Part shown: in pieces, positions 1-10,066 of the stretch
How positions within the stretch are numbered: position 1 is the first letter of the stretch
Layout of the letters: the number at the start of each line of letters is the position of its first letter
From: Macquaria australasica
Lineage: Eukaryota; Chordata; Actinopteri; Centrarchiformes; Percichthyidae
Length of the DNA: 64,000 nt
Direction: 5' to 3'
NCBI GenBank assembly: GCA_005408345.1
Contig: SEMN01000063.1
Location: 1 to 64,000, forward strand
Position numbers and translations under genes: made by a program
Notes under the pieces: generated by a model
Seen by the model: only the letters and a program-made list of their open reading frames with translations
Database searches by the model: none
Told to the model about the DNA's origin: nothing

Positions 1-383
1 TGTTGCTCTTAGTGTTGTTTCTGTTGTTGTTAACATCAATGCCATTACCATATCTATTGCCTTACATCCCTATGTGGAACTGTATTGTGCTGCTGTATGT
101 TCTCTTTCCTCCTGCTCTCTCTCTCCCGCTCCCCCCCTTCCCCTTCAACCCAACCGGTCGAGGCAGATGACCGCCCACCTAGAGCCTGGTTCTGCTCGAG
201 GTTTCTACCTGTTAAAAGGGAGTTTTTCCTTGCCACTGTCGCATAGTGCTTGCTCATGGTGGAACTGTTGGGTCTCTGTAAATATAAAGAGTCGGTCTAG
301 ACCTGCTCTATTCGAAAAAGTGCCCTGAGATAACTTTGTTATGATATGGCGCTATATAAATAAAACTGAATTGAATTGAATTG
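1..383 (+). repeat. Probable 3' end of a fish non-LTR retrotransposon
   Basis: The right end carries GGCGCTATATAAATAAA (about 348-365) followed by a short TTGAA-type tail repeat to about 383, a 3' end common in fish retroelements. At about 383 the sequence switches abruptly to the intron that precedes V exons of this family. No coding part of the element is visible, and its left end lies outside the window or cannot be placed. The insertion sits where the leader exon of V1A should be. Family assignment is from recall of similar fish repeats, so it is moderate at best. Confidence 0.5.
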
Positions 384-530
384 TGATCATCCAGTCTCCT
401 ATACTGCTGCTATTTCAGCCGTTTTTGAAATATTTTACATTTTATTTTATTATTCAGTTTTTCAGTTTCACAGCGTTTATGCTCATGTTGTATTTTGTCT
501 GATGATTTGTTGATTCTTTTTATTAAACAG

Positions 531-826
531 GTTCCTCTCTCAGTGAGAAACTCTACCAGACTCCGGCTGACATGTACATCAAGACCGAAAAAACAGCCAC
601 AATCAGCTGTTGGCACAGTATTGATAACTACAACCAAATCCTCTGGTACAAGCAATCGAACAAACAACTACAGTTCCTGGGATACATGTTAGCAACCATT
701 GCAAACCCAGAGACTGGAGTGAATGTGAAGATGGATGGGAGCGCAGATAAAGGCCAGAACTGCACATTAACAATTGAAGAACTCGACCTGAGCAGCAGTG
801 CAGTGTACTTCTGTGCTGCTAGTTTC
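531..826 (+). CDS. TRB variable exon V1A (leader not seen)
   Basis: V exon of a TCR beta variable segment, following acceptor AAACAG (ends 530). The frame is open: first Cys in TISCWHS, Trp in ILWYKQ, second Cys in AVYFCAAS. The 23-RSS has heptamer CACAGTG 827-833, a 22 bp spacer and nonamer ACAAAATCC 856-864. FR3 carries an extra Cys (QNCTLTI), as in all members of this V1 subfamily. The sister genes have their leader ATG about 250-265 bp upstream of the exon; here that place is occupied by a retroelement tail, so no leader is visible. Its 3' flank matches V1B while its FR1-FR2 matches V2B, which points to exchange between paralogues. Function is uncertain without a leader. Confidence 0.85.
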
Positions 827-1110
827 CACAGTGCTGCATATCACTGCTCCTCAGTACAAAATCCTCCCCATCACACATTTTTGTATCACCATTTAACAGC
901 TCACAGCCCCTTACACCTGTGCTCCTTCCTCAGTATATCATTACTCAGATCTTTATACTGAGCCAGTGGTGTGCAAGTGGTAGGCACCACCCACCTAATG
1001 ACTTGGGAGGGTTTACTCAAAAAGAAGGTTGGAAATACTCAGTATAACCATTTCATTCATTGCAACGACGGATTAGTGATCTTATTCTCATCAAAATAAC
1101 CAAATACACA

Positions 1111-1670
1111 ATGATCATCTTATTCCTTTGCATTACTTTTAACACAATTCTGGTTTCTGGTAATGTCATCAAAATTGTTTGTAGAAATTTTAATTCACGT
1201 TTTCAACAAAATCTGTATTTAGATTTGCTTGTGATCATCCAGTCTCCTATACTGCTGCTATTTCAGTTGTGTTTCTGCAATATTTTACATTTTTTATTAT
1301 TTAGTTTTTCAATTCACCAGTGTTTATGTTTATGTTGTATTTTGTCTGATTTGTTGATTCTTTTTATTAAACAGGTTCCTCTCTCAGTGAGAAAGTCTAC
1401 CAGACTCCAGCTGACATGTACATCAAGACTGAAAAAACAGCCACAATCAGCTGTTCACACAGTATTCAGAACTATGATCGCATCTTCTGGTACAAACAAA
1501 CAAAGAATGAACTACAGTTCCTGGGATACCTGTATAAAAACAATAGAAATCCAGAGACTGGAGTGAATGTGAAGATGGATGGGAGCGCAGATAAAGACCA
1601 GAACTGCACATTAACAATTGAAGAACTCGACCTGAGCAGCAGTGCAGTGTACTTCTGTGCTGCTAGTTTC
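1111..1670 (+). CDS. TRB variable gene V2A
   Basis: Complete germline V gene. Leader exon 1111-1159 encodes MIILFLCITFNTILVS and splices (GT at 1160) to the V exon 1375-1670 after ACAG. The V domain has Cys in TISCSHS, Trp in IFWYKQ and Cys in AVYFCAASF. The RSS is CACAGTG 1671-1677, a 22 bp spacer and ACAAAAACC 1700-1708 (perfect). CDR1 SIQNYDR is shared with V2'B; CDR2 (YLYKNNRNPE) is unique. Extra FR3 Cys (QNCTLTI) as in the rest of this subfamily. Expected to be functional: the leader directs the chain to the ER and the domain forms the beta variable region of an alpha-beta TCR. Confidence 0.93.
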
Positions 1671-1708
1671 CACAGTGCTGCATATCACTGCTCCTCAGTA
1701 CAAAAACC

Positions 1709-2037
1709 TCCCCATCAGTTTTCCATCACAGCTCACAGCCACTTGCACCTGTACTCCTTCCTCTCAGTAGGTGGTGGTATATCTTTGATCAGACCTTTAT
1801 ACTGAGCCAGTGGCGTGTAGTGGTAGTTGACATGATGGTTGTAATATTTAGAGGAGGATGCACTGTGACACCACCCCACCCAATGAGATTATGTTGGTTT
1901 GCTGATAGGAGGGTTTCCTCAAAGAGGAGGTTGGAAATAATCAGTATAACTGCCAATATACTGAGGAAAACACAATGATTCATAGCAACAAGATTATGAC
2001 CATATATTCTTAAATATAACCAGACAGAGAACACAAA
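1709..2037. other. V2A-V3A intergenic stretch, repeated in cassette B
   Basis: Promoter-proximal non-coding DNA, with close copies at about 35487-35818 and 36418-36749. It contains CACTGTGACACCACCCCACC about 180 bp before the next leader. No gene seen; the repetition reflects tandem expansion of the V1 subfamily. Confidence 0.6.
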
Positions 2038-2595
2038 ATGATCATCTTATACCTAAGCATTACTTTTAACACAATTCTGGTTTCAGGTAACATCAAAATT
2101 ATTTGAAATTCAGAATTTTCTTTTTCAACAAAATCTTTTTATAGATTTGCTCGTGTTTATCCAGTCTCCTATACTGCTGCTATTTCAGCTGTGTTTCCGC
2201 AATATTTTACATTTTATATTATTTGGTTTTTCAATTTAACAGTGTTTATGCTCATGTTGTATTCTGTCTGATGATTTGTTGATTCTTTTTTTTTAACAGG
2301 TTCCTCTCTCAGTGAGAAAGTCTACCAGACTCCAGCTGACATGTACATCAAGACTGAAAAAACAGCCACAATCAGCTGTTGGCACAGTATTGATACCTAC
2401 AACCAAATCCTCTGGTACAAGCAATCAAACAAACAACTACAGTTACTGGGATACATGTATGCAGGCACTGCAAAAGTAGAGACTGGAGTTAATGTGAAGA
2501 TAGATGGGAGCGCAAACAAAGACCAGAACTGCACATTAACAATTGAAGAACTCGACCTGAGCAGCAGTGCAGTGTACTTCTGTGCTGCTAGTTTA
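2038..2595 (+). CDS. TRB variable gene V3A
   Basis: Leader exon 2038-2086 (MIILYLSITFNTILVS) and V exon 2300-2595 after TAACAG. The frame is open with both Ig cysteines (TISCWHS, AVYFCAAS) and ILWYKQ. The RSS is CACAGTG 2596-2602, a 22 bp spacer and ACAAAAACC 2625-2633. CDR1 SIDTYNQ matches V3B, but CDR2 (YAGTAKVE) does not (TGDRGFPE in V3B), although the flanks are nearly identical. Likely functional. Confidence 0.93.
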
Positions 2596-2859
2596 CACAG
2601 TGCTGCATATCACTGCTCCTCAGTACAAAAACCTCCCCATCACACACTTTTCATCTCTGTATTACAGCTCACAGCCCCTTGCACCTGGAATAAAGCAGTC
2701 TAACCAATGTTGTTCTTTCTTCTGATGCCGATCGGAGATTATAATGGGAGGTCCTTTCTGTAGAGCGATGCCTTTAACCTCCCACCCCCCTTTTATAAAA
2801 AGCAGCCTCAGACATTCATCATGTCTGCTGTGGCTTCATCTCATGTTAACAGGATCACT

Positions 2860-3708
2860 ATGATGACTCAAGTTCTCATCACATTTGTAGTCTCGTCTCT
2901 GTGGCTTCAAGGTAACAAGGACTAAACTGTGTAACAGATGTGTAGGTTTTATAGTTATTTATGATATCTATTATGGAGATCTATGGAGATACATGCAGCC
3001 TTAAATTCTGACTATAAAACTGGGCTGATAATGTTTTTCACCTTTCATATGTCTGCATGCTATACCTAAAGCATAACGCTATTATCAAAAGGAATACAAA
3101 TTATATTTGCTATTAATGTTTTGCTTTAATTGTCTATTTGTCTGTTTATACGTTTGTGTGTTGTCATGGATGGTTGTTGTTCTTGACTGGATGAACACAT
3201 ACAAATCTATATCTATAATTATATACAACTGTAACATGTAACTTTAATTATTGAATGAACCATCATTGCCCATAAGGGACTGGTGTCGGATATATACACG
3301 TGTACAGTACATCGATCACTGCTTTTGCAACTGTCAGTGTTTTTCTGTACTTGTCCCTTACAAATAAACTAATAAATAATATTGAACTTTGTATTTTCTC
3401 CACACAGTTCACTGCCAGGGTGTGACCCAACACCCTGAAATCAGATGGAGTTCTGTGTCCAAATCTGCAGAGATGAACTGCAGCCACAACAAAGATGCTG
3501 GTCATAACCAGATGTACTGGTACAGGCAGCGTCCAGGGGAGTCGATGACCCTCATTGTCTACACAGTTTCTGGTGGACAGCCAGACTATGGGGGGGGGGC
3601 CCTCAAACCAAATATTTAGCCATCAAAGAGAACTATGAGAGCGGGGCTCTTACTGTGAATGACTTGCAGCCTGAAGACAGCGGTGTGTATTTTTGTGCAG
3701 TCAGCAAA
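2860..3708 (+). pseudogene. TRB variable gene V4A, frameshifted in a G run
   Basis: Leader exon 2860-2911 (MMTQVLITFVVSSLWLQ; an in-frame ATG also lies at 2821) and V exon 3408-3708 after CACACAG. The RSS is CACAGTG 3709-3715, a 22 bp spacer and ACAAAAACT 3738-3746. First Cys in EMNCSHN, QMYWYRQ, second Cys in VYFCAVSK. After the codons for PDY there are 10 G and 3 C, where V4B has 7 G and 4 C. The net +2 shifts the frame and gives a TAG at about 3617-3619. Everything else, including RSS and splice sites, is intact. The change lies in a homopolymer, so it may be recent or a base-calling error. Confidence 0.85.
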
Positions 3709-3924
3709 CACAGTGATGTGAGAAGCTGAGCAGCTGAACAAAAACTGTTTGACAATAAATCTGATGAGAGTATTAAAAACCACATTTTGACTTTTATATC
3801 TTTCCAGTAGGTGGAGCTGAAGCACCAGAAATACTCTTCAACACATGCACCACTATGACATTTAAAATAGCTGGTTTAGAAAGAGCAATTCAGTGTTCTG
3901 TGCTCATTCAGACAGGAGGTCAAC

Positions 3925-4353
3925 ATGCCGTCAACATTATTCTTTTTATCTAGGCTCATTGGTAATCTCTAACTATTCAGGAATACCACTTTATCTATAG
4001 TTTCTACACAGTTCACTCATGTTCTTTCTTTCTAGGTGTTTGTCTGGGTGTTGAAGTCTACCAGACTCCTCCAGCTCTTCTCAGAAGACCTGAAGACAAA
4101 GTCCAGCTGGTCTGCAGCCATGAAAAGACAGACTATTCACTGATGTACTGGTATCAGAAATCCCCCGGAGACCAAGCTCTGAAACGCATCGGACATGTGT
4201 ATTACAGCAGCATAGAACATGAGGAGTCTTTCAAAGAACATTTTAATATCACTGGAGATATGACTGGAGACACAGCAAAGAACGGTTCTCTCTTTATAGT
4301 CAACCTAAAGGCACCTGAGCACAGTGCAGTGTACTACTGCGCAGCTAGCTATG
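3925..4353 (+). CDS. TRB variable gene V5A
   Basis: Short leader exon 3925-3961 (MPSTLFFLSRLI) and V exon 4036-4353 after TTTCTAG. Cys in LVCSHEK, LMYWYQK, then AVYYCAAS. The RSS is CACAGTG 4354-4360, a 23 bp spacer and ACAAAAACC 4384-4392 (both perfect). It belongs to the same subfamily as V6 and V7 (leaders with LFF, V domains starting with a Gly-x-Cys-Leu-Gly run). Intact and likely functional; its cassette B counterpart is a truncated hybrid. Confidence 0.92.
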
Positions 4354-4697
4354 CACAGTGACTGCAGATCCCCTCTCCTTTATACAAAAACCCTAAGCCA
4401 ACTATTATCAACGTTTATGGTTTTAAATTAGAACCTGAACAGACCCCGCCCAGCCAGCTGCTCTGGATGTTATGACATTATCTCTGCCAGCCACTATGCA
4501 GTGATGCTGTTTCGTCTTCGCTTCCCTTTCCTTTCCTTTTCAGACAACTCAGTCGAGGCATCAGCTGGATCTCCATCGTTCACGGTGACAGTCAGGTTGA
4601 CCTGATGTCAGATCTCAGCAACTTGAACCCCTAAAATTGACATAGTTTGGCATGTTATCTAAAGGCTTTTGAGTAACTTATTTTTTAGAAAGTCAAA

Positions 4698-5157
4698 ATG
4701 ATCAGCTTTCTCTTTTTCTGTTGCCTGTCAGGTAATAACTTATTTGAATACAATTAGCTCCTATGTATGTGGAAATGGTTTCATTTTAAATTAATAATCT
4801 ATCACGATGTAAATTTGTTCTTTATTTTGTTTCTTTGTCTAGGTGGCTGTCTGGGTCTTGAGGTCCGTCAGTCTCCCTCTGATCTCATCACAAAACCTGG
4901 TGACAAAGTGCAGATTTTCTGCAGCCATGATAAAACGGACTACAGGATGATGCTCTGGTACCAGTGGTCACCTGGAGACACAGCTATGAAACTCACTGGA
5001 TATTTGTACTACAAAGCTGTCACAATCGAAGAGCCGTATAAAGAGGATTTTAATATTTCTGGAGATTTGGGGGGGAATACAGCAAAGAACGGCTCTCTTA
5101 TAGTCAAACTTGTAAGACAAGAGCACAGCGCTGTTTACTACTGTGCAGCTAGAGAAG
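4698..5157 (+). CDS. TRB variable gene V6A
   Basis: Leader 4698-4731 (MISFLFFCCLS), V exon 4843-5157 after GTCTAG. Cys in IFCSHDK, MLWYQWSPGD, AVYYCAAR. The heptamer is CACGCTG (5158-5164) instead of CACAGTG, with a 22 bp spacer and nonamer ACAAAAACT 5187-5195. The essential CAC is kept but positions 4-5 differ, so rearrangement may be weak. FR2 has Trp where V6B has a second Gln (YQWSP versus YQQSP). A CRE-like CCTGATGTCA lies at 4601-4610, about 90 bp before the ATG. Confidence 0.9.
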
Positions 5158-5594
5158 CACGCTGACAAAAATCCTCTCTGAACTTTACAAAAACTCTGCA
5201 CGATCTTTTCTCATCAGTGGTTTTGAATAAGACATGGAATAAACTGCTCCCAGACACCTGCTTTTGTGGTTGTATTCTGGTTTGATGCAATCATATCATC
5301 AGTTATTGCAACCGTGTTCTATTATTGGTTTATTCTAATTAAACTGCATCATTTCTAAAATATACTGAAATCTGTCAAAAGCAAAACATTTTTGTGGGGG
5401 AATCAGGTTTAATGAAGCGTGTATGGACATCAGTTTGATATGCAACTACATGAAGCCACTCCTCCTTTCTACATCACGTTTGCTTCCTACTTAAACGTGA
5501 CTCAGTTTAGTGAGAAAGCACTACAGCAGAGACCCTGTCATCACTTAACTAATACTGCATTTCATTCATGGCTTTACAGTAACTCGGTCTCTAC

Positions 5595-6031
5595 ATGATG
5601 ATTAGATTTCTCTTTTGCCATTTCCTCGCAGGTAACAACTGCTTCATTCTGCAGTAAGTTGTACTGTATTTACTTTCACATCTAAAATCAATATTCTGTC
5701 CTTACAGCAGGTTTTTCTCTGGGGGTTCAGGTCCATCAGTCTCCCTCTGCTGTCATCAGAAAGGCTGGTGATAAAGTCCAGCTTGTCTGCACCCACGGAC
5801 AAACTGACTACAGAGTGATGCAGTGGTACCAGCAGTCACCTGGAGACAAAGCTCTGAAACTAGTTGGATATGGATATGGACAGTTCAAAAACGACAGCGT
5901 GGAAGAGCCGTTTAGAAAACATTTCAAATTAGCTGGAGATTTGAGTGGAGACAAAAAAAATGGTTCACTTCACATAATCGATCTAAAAGCACTTGAACAC
6001 ACCGCAACGTACTTCTGTGCTGCCAGTAAGC
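5595..6031 (+). CDS. TRB variable gene V7A
   Basis: Leader 5595-5631 (two consecutive ATGs; MMIRFLFCHFLA), V exon 5711-6031 after ACAGCAG. Cys in LVCTHGQ, then VMQWYQQ and TYFCAAS. The RSS is CACAGTA 6032-6038, a 23 bp spacer and ACAAAAACC 6062-6070. The last heptamer base is A instead of G, in both copies. The frame is open. V7B has Leu in place of the Gln before the conserved Trp. Confidence 0.9.
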
Positions 6032-6070
6032 CACAGTATATCAAACACCCACCTGCTCTTGACAAAAACC

Positions 6071-6472
6071 TCCCTCTGCTGTGTCGTCTGAAAGTGGATT
6101 AAAGAGTAAATTATCCCCTACTGAGCTTTGTGGTTTAACTGATTTGTTGCCAACATTTTTATCATTCGCTCCACTTCACTTCCCTTTCCTGCTTTAGATA
6201 TATTAACAGCTTGTGCTAAAAAAAACCTTCACTCAACAGCAGCGACACTTGACATGAACAGAGCTTAAAATACAATTACCATCCCACTTTTATAGATTGA
6301 ACATCTAATTTTTTTTTTTTTTTTTCAAAGCCAAAGTCTTGAAGGCTCTAAGTCACCAGGTGATATGGCTTCCCCTAAATTGTATTCTCTCCAGGAATAT
6401 CGCTCAATAAAAGTTAAGTTGTTCAGCCCGCAGAAACAGAGTTGAGATGCTCAGTTCCACATGATAAATACA
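6071..6472. other. Intergenic DNA after V7A
   Basis: No gene seen. It includes a T run near 6309-6325 that differs in length and content from cassette B. The region continues into a V relic (6473-6587) and then to the V8A promoter side. Confidence 0.5.
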
Positions 6473-6587
6473 GATTCATTTAACTGAAAACTTGAAAAGT
6501 GGTGATGAAAGAGAAACGCCACCCTTCATATTCTTAAACTGAAGCACTCTGAAGTCAGCAGGCTGTATTTCTGTGCAGCAAACCTTT
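6473..6587 (+). pseudogene. V segment relic (FR3 to CDR3 start)
   Basis: Read from 6473, the frame gives a degraded FR3 with stops (TGA at 6485) followed by NATLHILKLKHSE and RLYFCAANL. This parallels the V7 FR3 (NGSLHIIDLKALE, TYFCAAS). No FR1/FR2, leader or usable RSS can be found next to it; the heptamer position reads TATAGTA. The relic is present in both cassettes (42044-42158), so it predates their duplication. Confidence 0.75.
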
Positions 6588-6947
6588 ATAGTACACCATG
6601 ACAGAAAAGCCTCATGATGTTATTCAGTATGAAGGCATGGAGCAAAAACCCAAACTGTTACTGCCACAGGTTCATCCTCCTCCCATTGTTCAGTAAGAGG
6701 TTTGTCTCCTGAAAATCAGATGAAGACCTACTTATTCAGGCAGGCATTTCGTTAATGTAGTACATTTTTATTTCCATCGTTTTTTACTCCCTTTATTCCT
6801 CTGCCTTTTTATCGGATCTTTTACTCGATTTTTCTGAATGAAGTTTCTCAGTGTCAACTTATGCTGCGACTTCTCTACATCACTTCCTGTCCCTCCTTCT
6901 GATCCACAAAGTACAGCAGAGACTCTTGCTGGTTCTTCACATTCAAC

Positions 6948-7520
6948 ATGTTGCCATCTCGTTTCATCATTTCCATCATCCCTGTGTTCTGGTTTAAAGG
7001 TACTGTACATTCATGAAGCCTTTTTCTTTTTACATTCAATTTGAAATTAAACCTAAAAAAAACTGAAGTGCTAGTGGAGGGACTGAGGTGAAATATATTA
7101 CTGTGTAGTCAACTCCAAGTGCACAATGATTTAATAGGGTTTCTATAACGTTATAATTTATACAATAGAGGCAAGCACTACTTAACATTGTGTCTTGATC
7201 TCTTGACAGGAGTTTACCTCAGTAAAGAAAAACAAGTGTTTCAGACTCCACCTGAACTGCTGATCAAACCAAACGATGAAGTCAACCTGAGCCTCACACA
7301 TCAAATCCCGAGCTATGACACTATTCTCTGGTATCAGCGCTCAGCAGGAGACACTTCCCTAAAGCTGATTGGTTATATGTATTATGAGAAACCTACTGTT
7401 GAGTTGGCATTTCAGGGCCAATTTAAAGTGAGTGGAAATGGAGAGACAACAGCTTATCTTCAGATCCTGAACCCGCGGCACCCTGAAGACAGAGGAGAAT
7501 ATTTTGGAGCAGCCAGTATG
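6948..7520 (+). CDS. TRB variable gene V8A lacking both Ig cysteines
   Basis: Leader 6948-6999 (MLPSRFIISIIPVFWFK), V exon 7210-7520 after TTGACAG. The frame is fully open with FR2 TILWYQRSAGD. The first conserved Cys is Leu (NLSLTHQ) and the second is Gly (GEYFGAAS), so the intradomain disulphide cannot form. The RSS is CACAGTA 7521-7527, a 22 bp spacer and ACAAAAACC 7550-7558. Both changes are also in V8B, so they predate the cassette duplication, yet no stop has accumulated in either copy. It could be a dying gene not yet hit by a stop, or a disulphide-free variable domain. Confidence 0.88.
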
Positions 7521-7558
7521 CACAGTAATAAAGACAGTGAATCGCTCATACAAAAACC

Positions 7559-8179
7559 TCCATAATGATCCAGCAGATAACAGCACACCAATAGGAAACC
7601 ACTGAAACCATGTGACGCAGTATAAAAACTCTGAAAAAACTCAGTCTTCATTATCACCGTTAGTACATTAGAATGTTTTTTTGGTTCCTTTTACTGTGTA
7701 CATTTAGGAAGTCAAAGAAAATGATAATAATATACAGCACTATGAACATTTCAGAGAGGTTTGAGAAAAGGAGATTTTTTTAACTGGTTGATGTGAACAT
7801 TTTGGAAAAATATCTCCTCACAGTCATAGATTAATGTGATCTTTTGCTGTTCAGCTCTCTCAACTCTAAACAAAGTCACAAGGACATATTAAGTTATTTC
7901 AGTCATACTGTAGTAATGTTCTCACTTGCTTCATGTTTAACAGATTCCCTCAGATGGCTGTCTGATCATCGTATGAATCAGAATCAAAACACTGAACAGC
8001 AGAGAGCAGTGATGGCACACTGACGTGAAGAATGTAGTTGTAAGCTCCTCCTTCCTCATAACAAATGCACAATAAAGGAAGATTTCACACTGACATATTT
8101 TCATTAATGCCTTTGCATCGCTTTAAGATTTGAGCCACCACAGAGATTATTATGGCTACGTGAGGACGTGAGGAGAAAA
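7559..8179. other. Intergenic DNA, V8A to V9A
   Basis: Non-coding. The part nearest V9A holds a CRE-like CACTGACGTGAAG near 8020. No other gene, RNA or transposon recognised. Confidence 0.45.
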
Positions 8180-8628
8180 ATGTTTAAAATGTTTGTCATT
8201 TTGTTTTTTACTCTGTCTTTGCTCACAGGTAAGAGTCACAAGATGTGTGTAATTTCTCATGACACTAACAGACCTTTCTGTTTACCTTCGGTTTTTCTTT
8301 TTGTCCTCTAGACAAAGTGATATCATCGCTCACGATCCAACAAACACCTGCAAATTTCCTGATAAAACCTGAACAAAAAGAAGCCCGTCTTGGCTGTTAC
8401 CATGGAGACACCAACTATCCCTACATGCTTTGGTACCGACACAAGTCAGCAGCAGGAGGCAAGAGTGCCATGGAGCTGATCGGACTGCTTCAGTATGAAA
8501 ACCCGAACCTTGAGAAGAACTTTGAGGCACGTTTCAACATAACGGGCCATGCAACGGGCCGAGCTCAGCTTGTCATCTCCAGCATAAACCCAACAGACAG
8601 TGCAGAGTACTTCTGTGCAGCGAGGTAG
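8180..8628 (+). CDS. TRB variable gene V9A (terminal germline stop)
   Basis: Leader 8180-8228 (MFKMFVILFFTLSLLT), V exon 8312-8628 after CTCTAG. Cys in LGCYHGD, MLWYRHKS, EYFCAAR. The last codon before the heptamer is TAG (8626-8628). The RSS is CACAGTG 8629-8635, a 22 bp spacer and nonamer ACAAAAAGC 8658-8666. The stop lies in the few bases normally trimmed during joining, so productive rearrangements need loss of at least part of that codon. The same TAG is present in V9B. An unusual three-residue FR2 extension (KSAAGGK) is also seen. Confidence 0.9.
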
Positions 8629-8906
8629 CACAGTGTTTCAACTCCTCTGGCTCCTTTACAAAAAGCTGGTGGCCCACAGTATCAAACATGCACCTGCATC
8701 AAACCTAAACGGCTTGATAAAGAGAGGTTGTGACACACAGCCACATATCTCAGCTGCTGTAGCTTTATTTGCCTGCCCTGAGAGGACAAACTGAAATGAT
8801 GAATCAAACAGAAGACGGACTGGACACTGATGCACGCTGTTGTGCACCTCAAGACGGCGTACACAACTCCTCCCATGACTCCATAATGCTAATGAGACAG
8901 AGATTC

Positions 8907-8920
8907 TGATGTCATTTCCT
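8907..8920 (+). promoter_or_regulatory. CRE/ETS motif upstream of V10A
   Basis: TGATGTCA followed directly by TTTCCT, about 70-80 bp before the V10A ATG. It resembles the conserved TCR V-beta promoter decamer (AGTGAYGTCA type). The same motif lies at 44446-44459 in cassette B. Function is inferred from motif and position. Confidence 0.5.
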
Positions 8921-8986
8921 CTGTTCAGATCTCAAGTGTTGGCTCATTGTATTTTCATTCATTTCACTTCCTCTTCCTAAATCAAA

Positions 8987-9572
8987 ATGATCCCAGGCTT
9001 CACTGCCTTGACTTTCTTCATGCTTTGGGCTGCAGGTAAAGTTAACATCTATAAAGATAAAAAGAAACACGCACACAATCTGGCTTCCTCTAATCACATT
9101 TGTGATGAAAATATTTCTGGTGTTTAATTTCCATCATTTGTTGCTCTGAGCGGAACTTCTGATTTCACCTGTTTTCAAAGAATTTAACATGTATTGATAC
9201 AACTAATATTGAAGTGATTTAGTAGATATTTATCATGCTGCTAATAGCTTTTCTGTTTGTTTCTGTGTTTCAGATGTTCAGTCTCAGTCTGTGCTGATCA
9301 CTCAGTGGCCCCACTACATCTCCAGTCTTTCCAGTGGCTTGGCAGAAATGCACTGCTACCAGAATAACACTGATTATCAATATCTGTACTGGTACAGACA
9401 GCTGAGAGGAAAGGGTTTTCAGTTAATGGTGACTACAGTAGTTGGCAACGCAAACTATGAAGAAGAATTCAAATCTGGTTTTCAGGCAGTGAAATCGGAG
9501 AAGCAGTGGTCTCTGACAATAACCAGCGTTCAGACGACAGATGAGGCTGTTTATCTGTGTGCTGCCAGTCTA
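8987..9572 (+). CDS. TRB variable gene V10A
   Basis: Leader 8987-9035 (MIPGFTALTFFMLWAA), V exon 9274-9572 after GTTTCAG. Cys in MHCYQNN, YLYWYRQ, AVYLCAAS. The RSS is CACAGTG 9573-9579, a 23 bp spacer and nonamer ACAAAAACA 9603-9611. The FR2 (WYRQLRGKGFQLM) and FR3 differ from the V5-V9 group, so this is a separate subfamily. Intact; the cassette B copy differs by Thr to Ile in CDR2. Confidence 0.93.
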
Positions 9573-9611
9573 CACAGTGCTGTGGCAGACCTCAGGTCTG
9601 TGACAAAAACA

Positions 9612-10066
9612 TACAGCAAAGAAGCTGTTCATTGTTCTGACACCTGACTCACATTAATAATAATCAAATGAAGGAAGGAACTCAACCACACTGTGGAGAA
9701 GATGATATCAGGGACTTTTATTACAACATCGTGTTGTTTTGCTTATATTAATGGCAGTGAGGAAGAAATAAAGTGAATAAGGAATAAACTGCTCTCTAAA
9801 ATTAAAAATGACATTTATTGGTCATTTGTTTCAACACTTAAAAACAACCTTTGTTTGTGCTTTCCTGACAAGCGACCACCTGCAGCGGTGCAAATTACTG
9901 TCCTGAATAGATTCAACCAATAGGTGGAGACACAGCACATGGCATGCAGCTTTTATCAGAGGATGTGGTGATGAATTAACCCACACACACAGACACAACA
10001 CCCTCCCTCTTCACCCTGAGCCTCATTTTTCTCAGGGCAATACTTTTCTCACATCAGTGCCTGACA
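9612..10066. other. Intergenic DNA, V10A to V11A
   Basis: Non-coding stretch with the V11A promoter at its right end. No recognisable gene or repeat. Confidence 0.45.

Noticed and set aside
572..961. V1-subfamily frames that continue past the RSS
   Set aside because: The tail after the heptamer is non-coding flank that happens to stay open in recent duplicates; the RSS defines the exon end.
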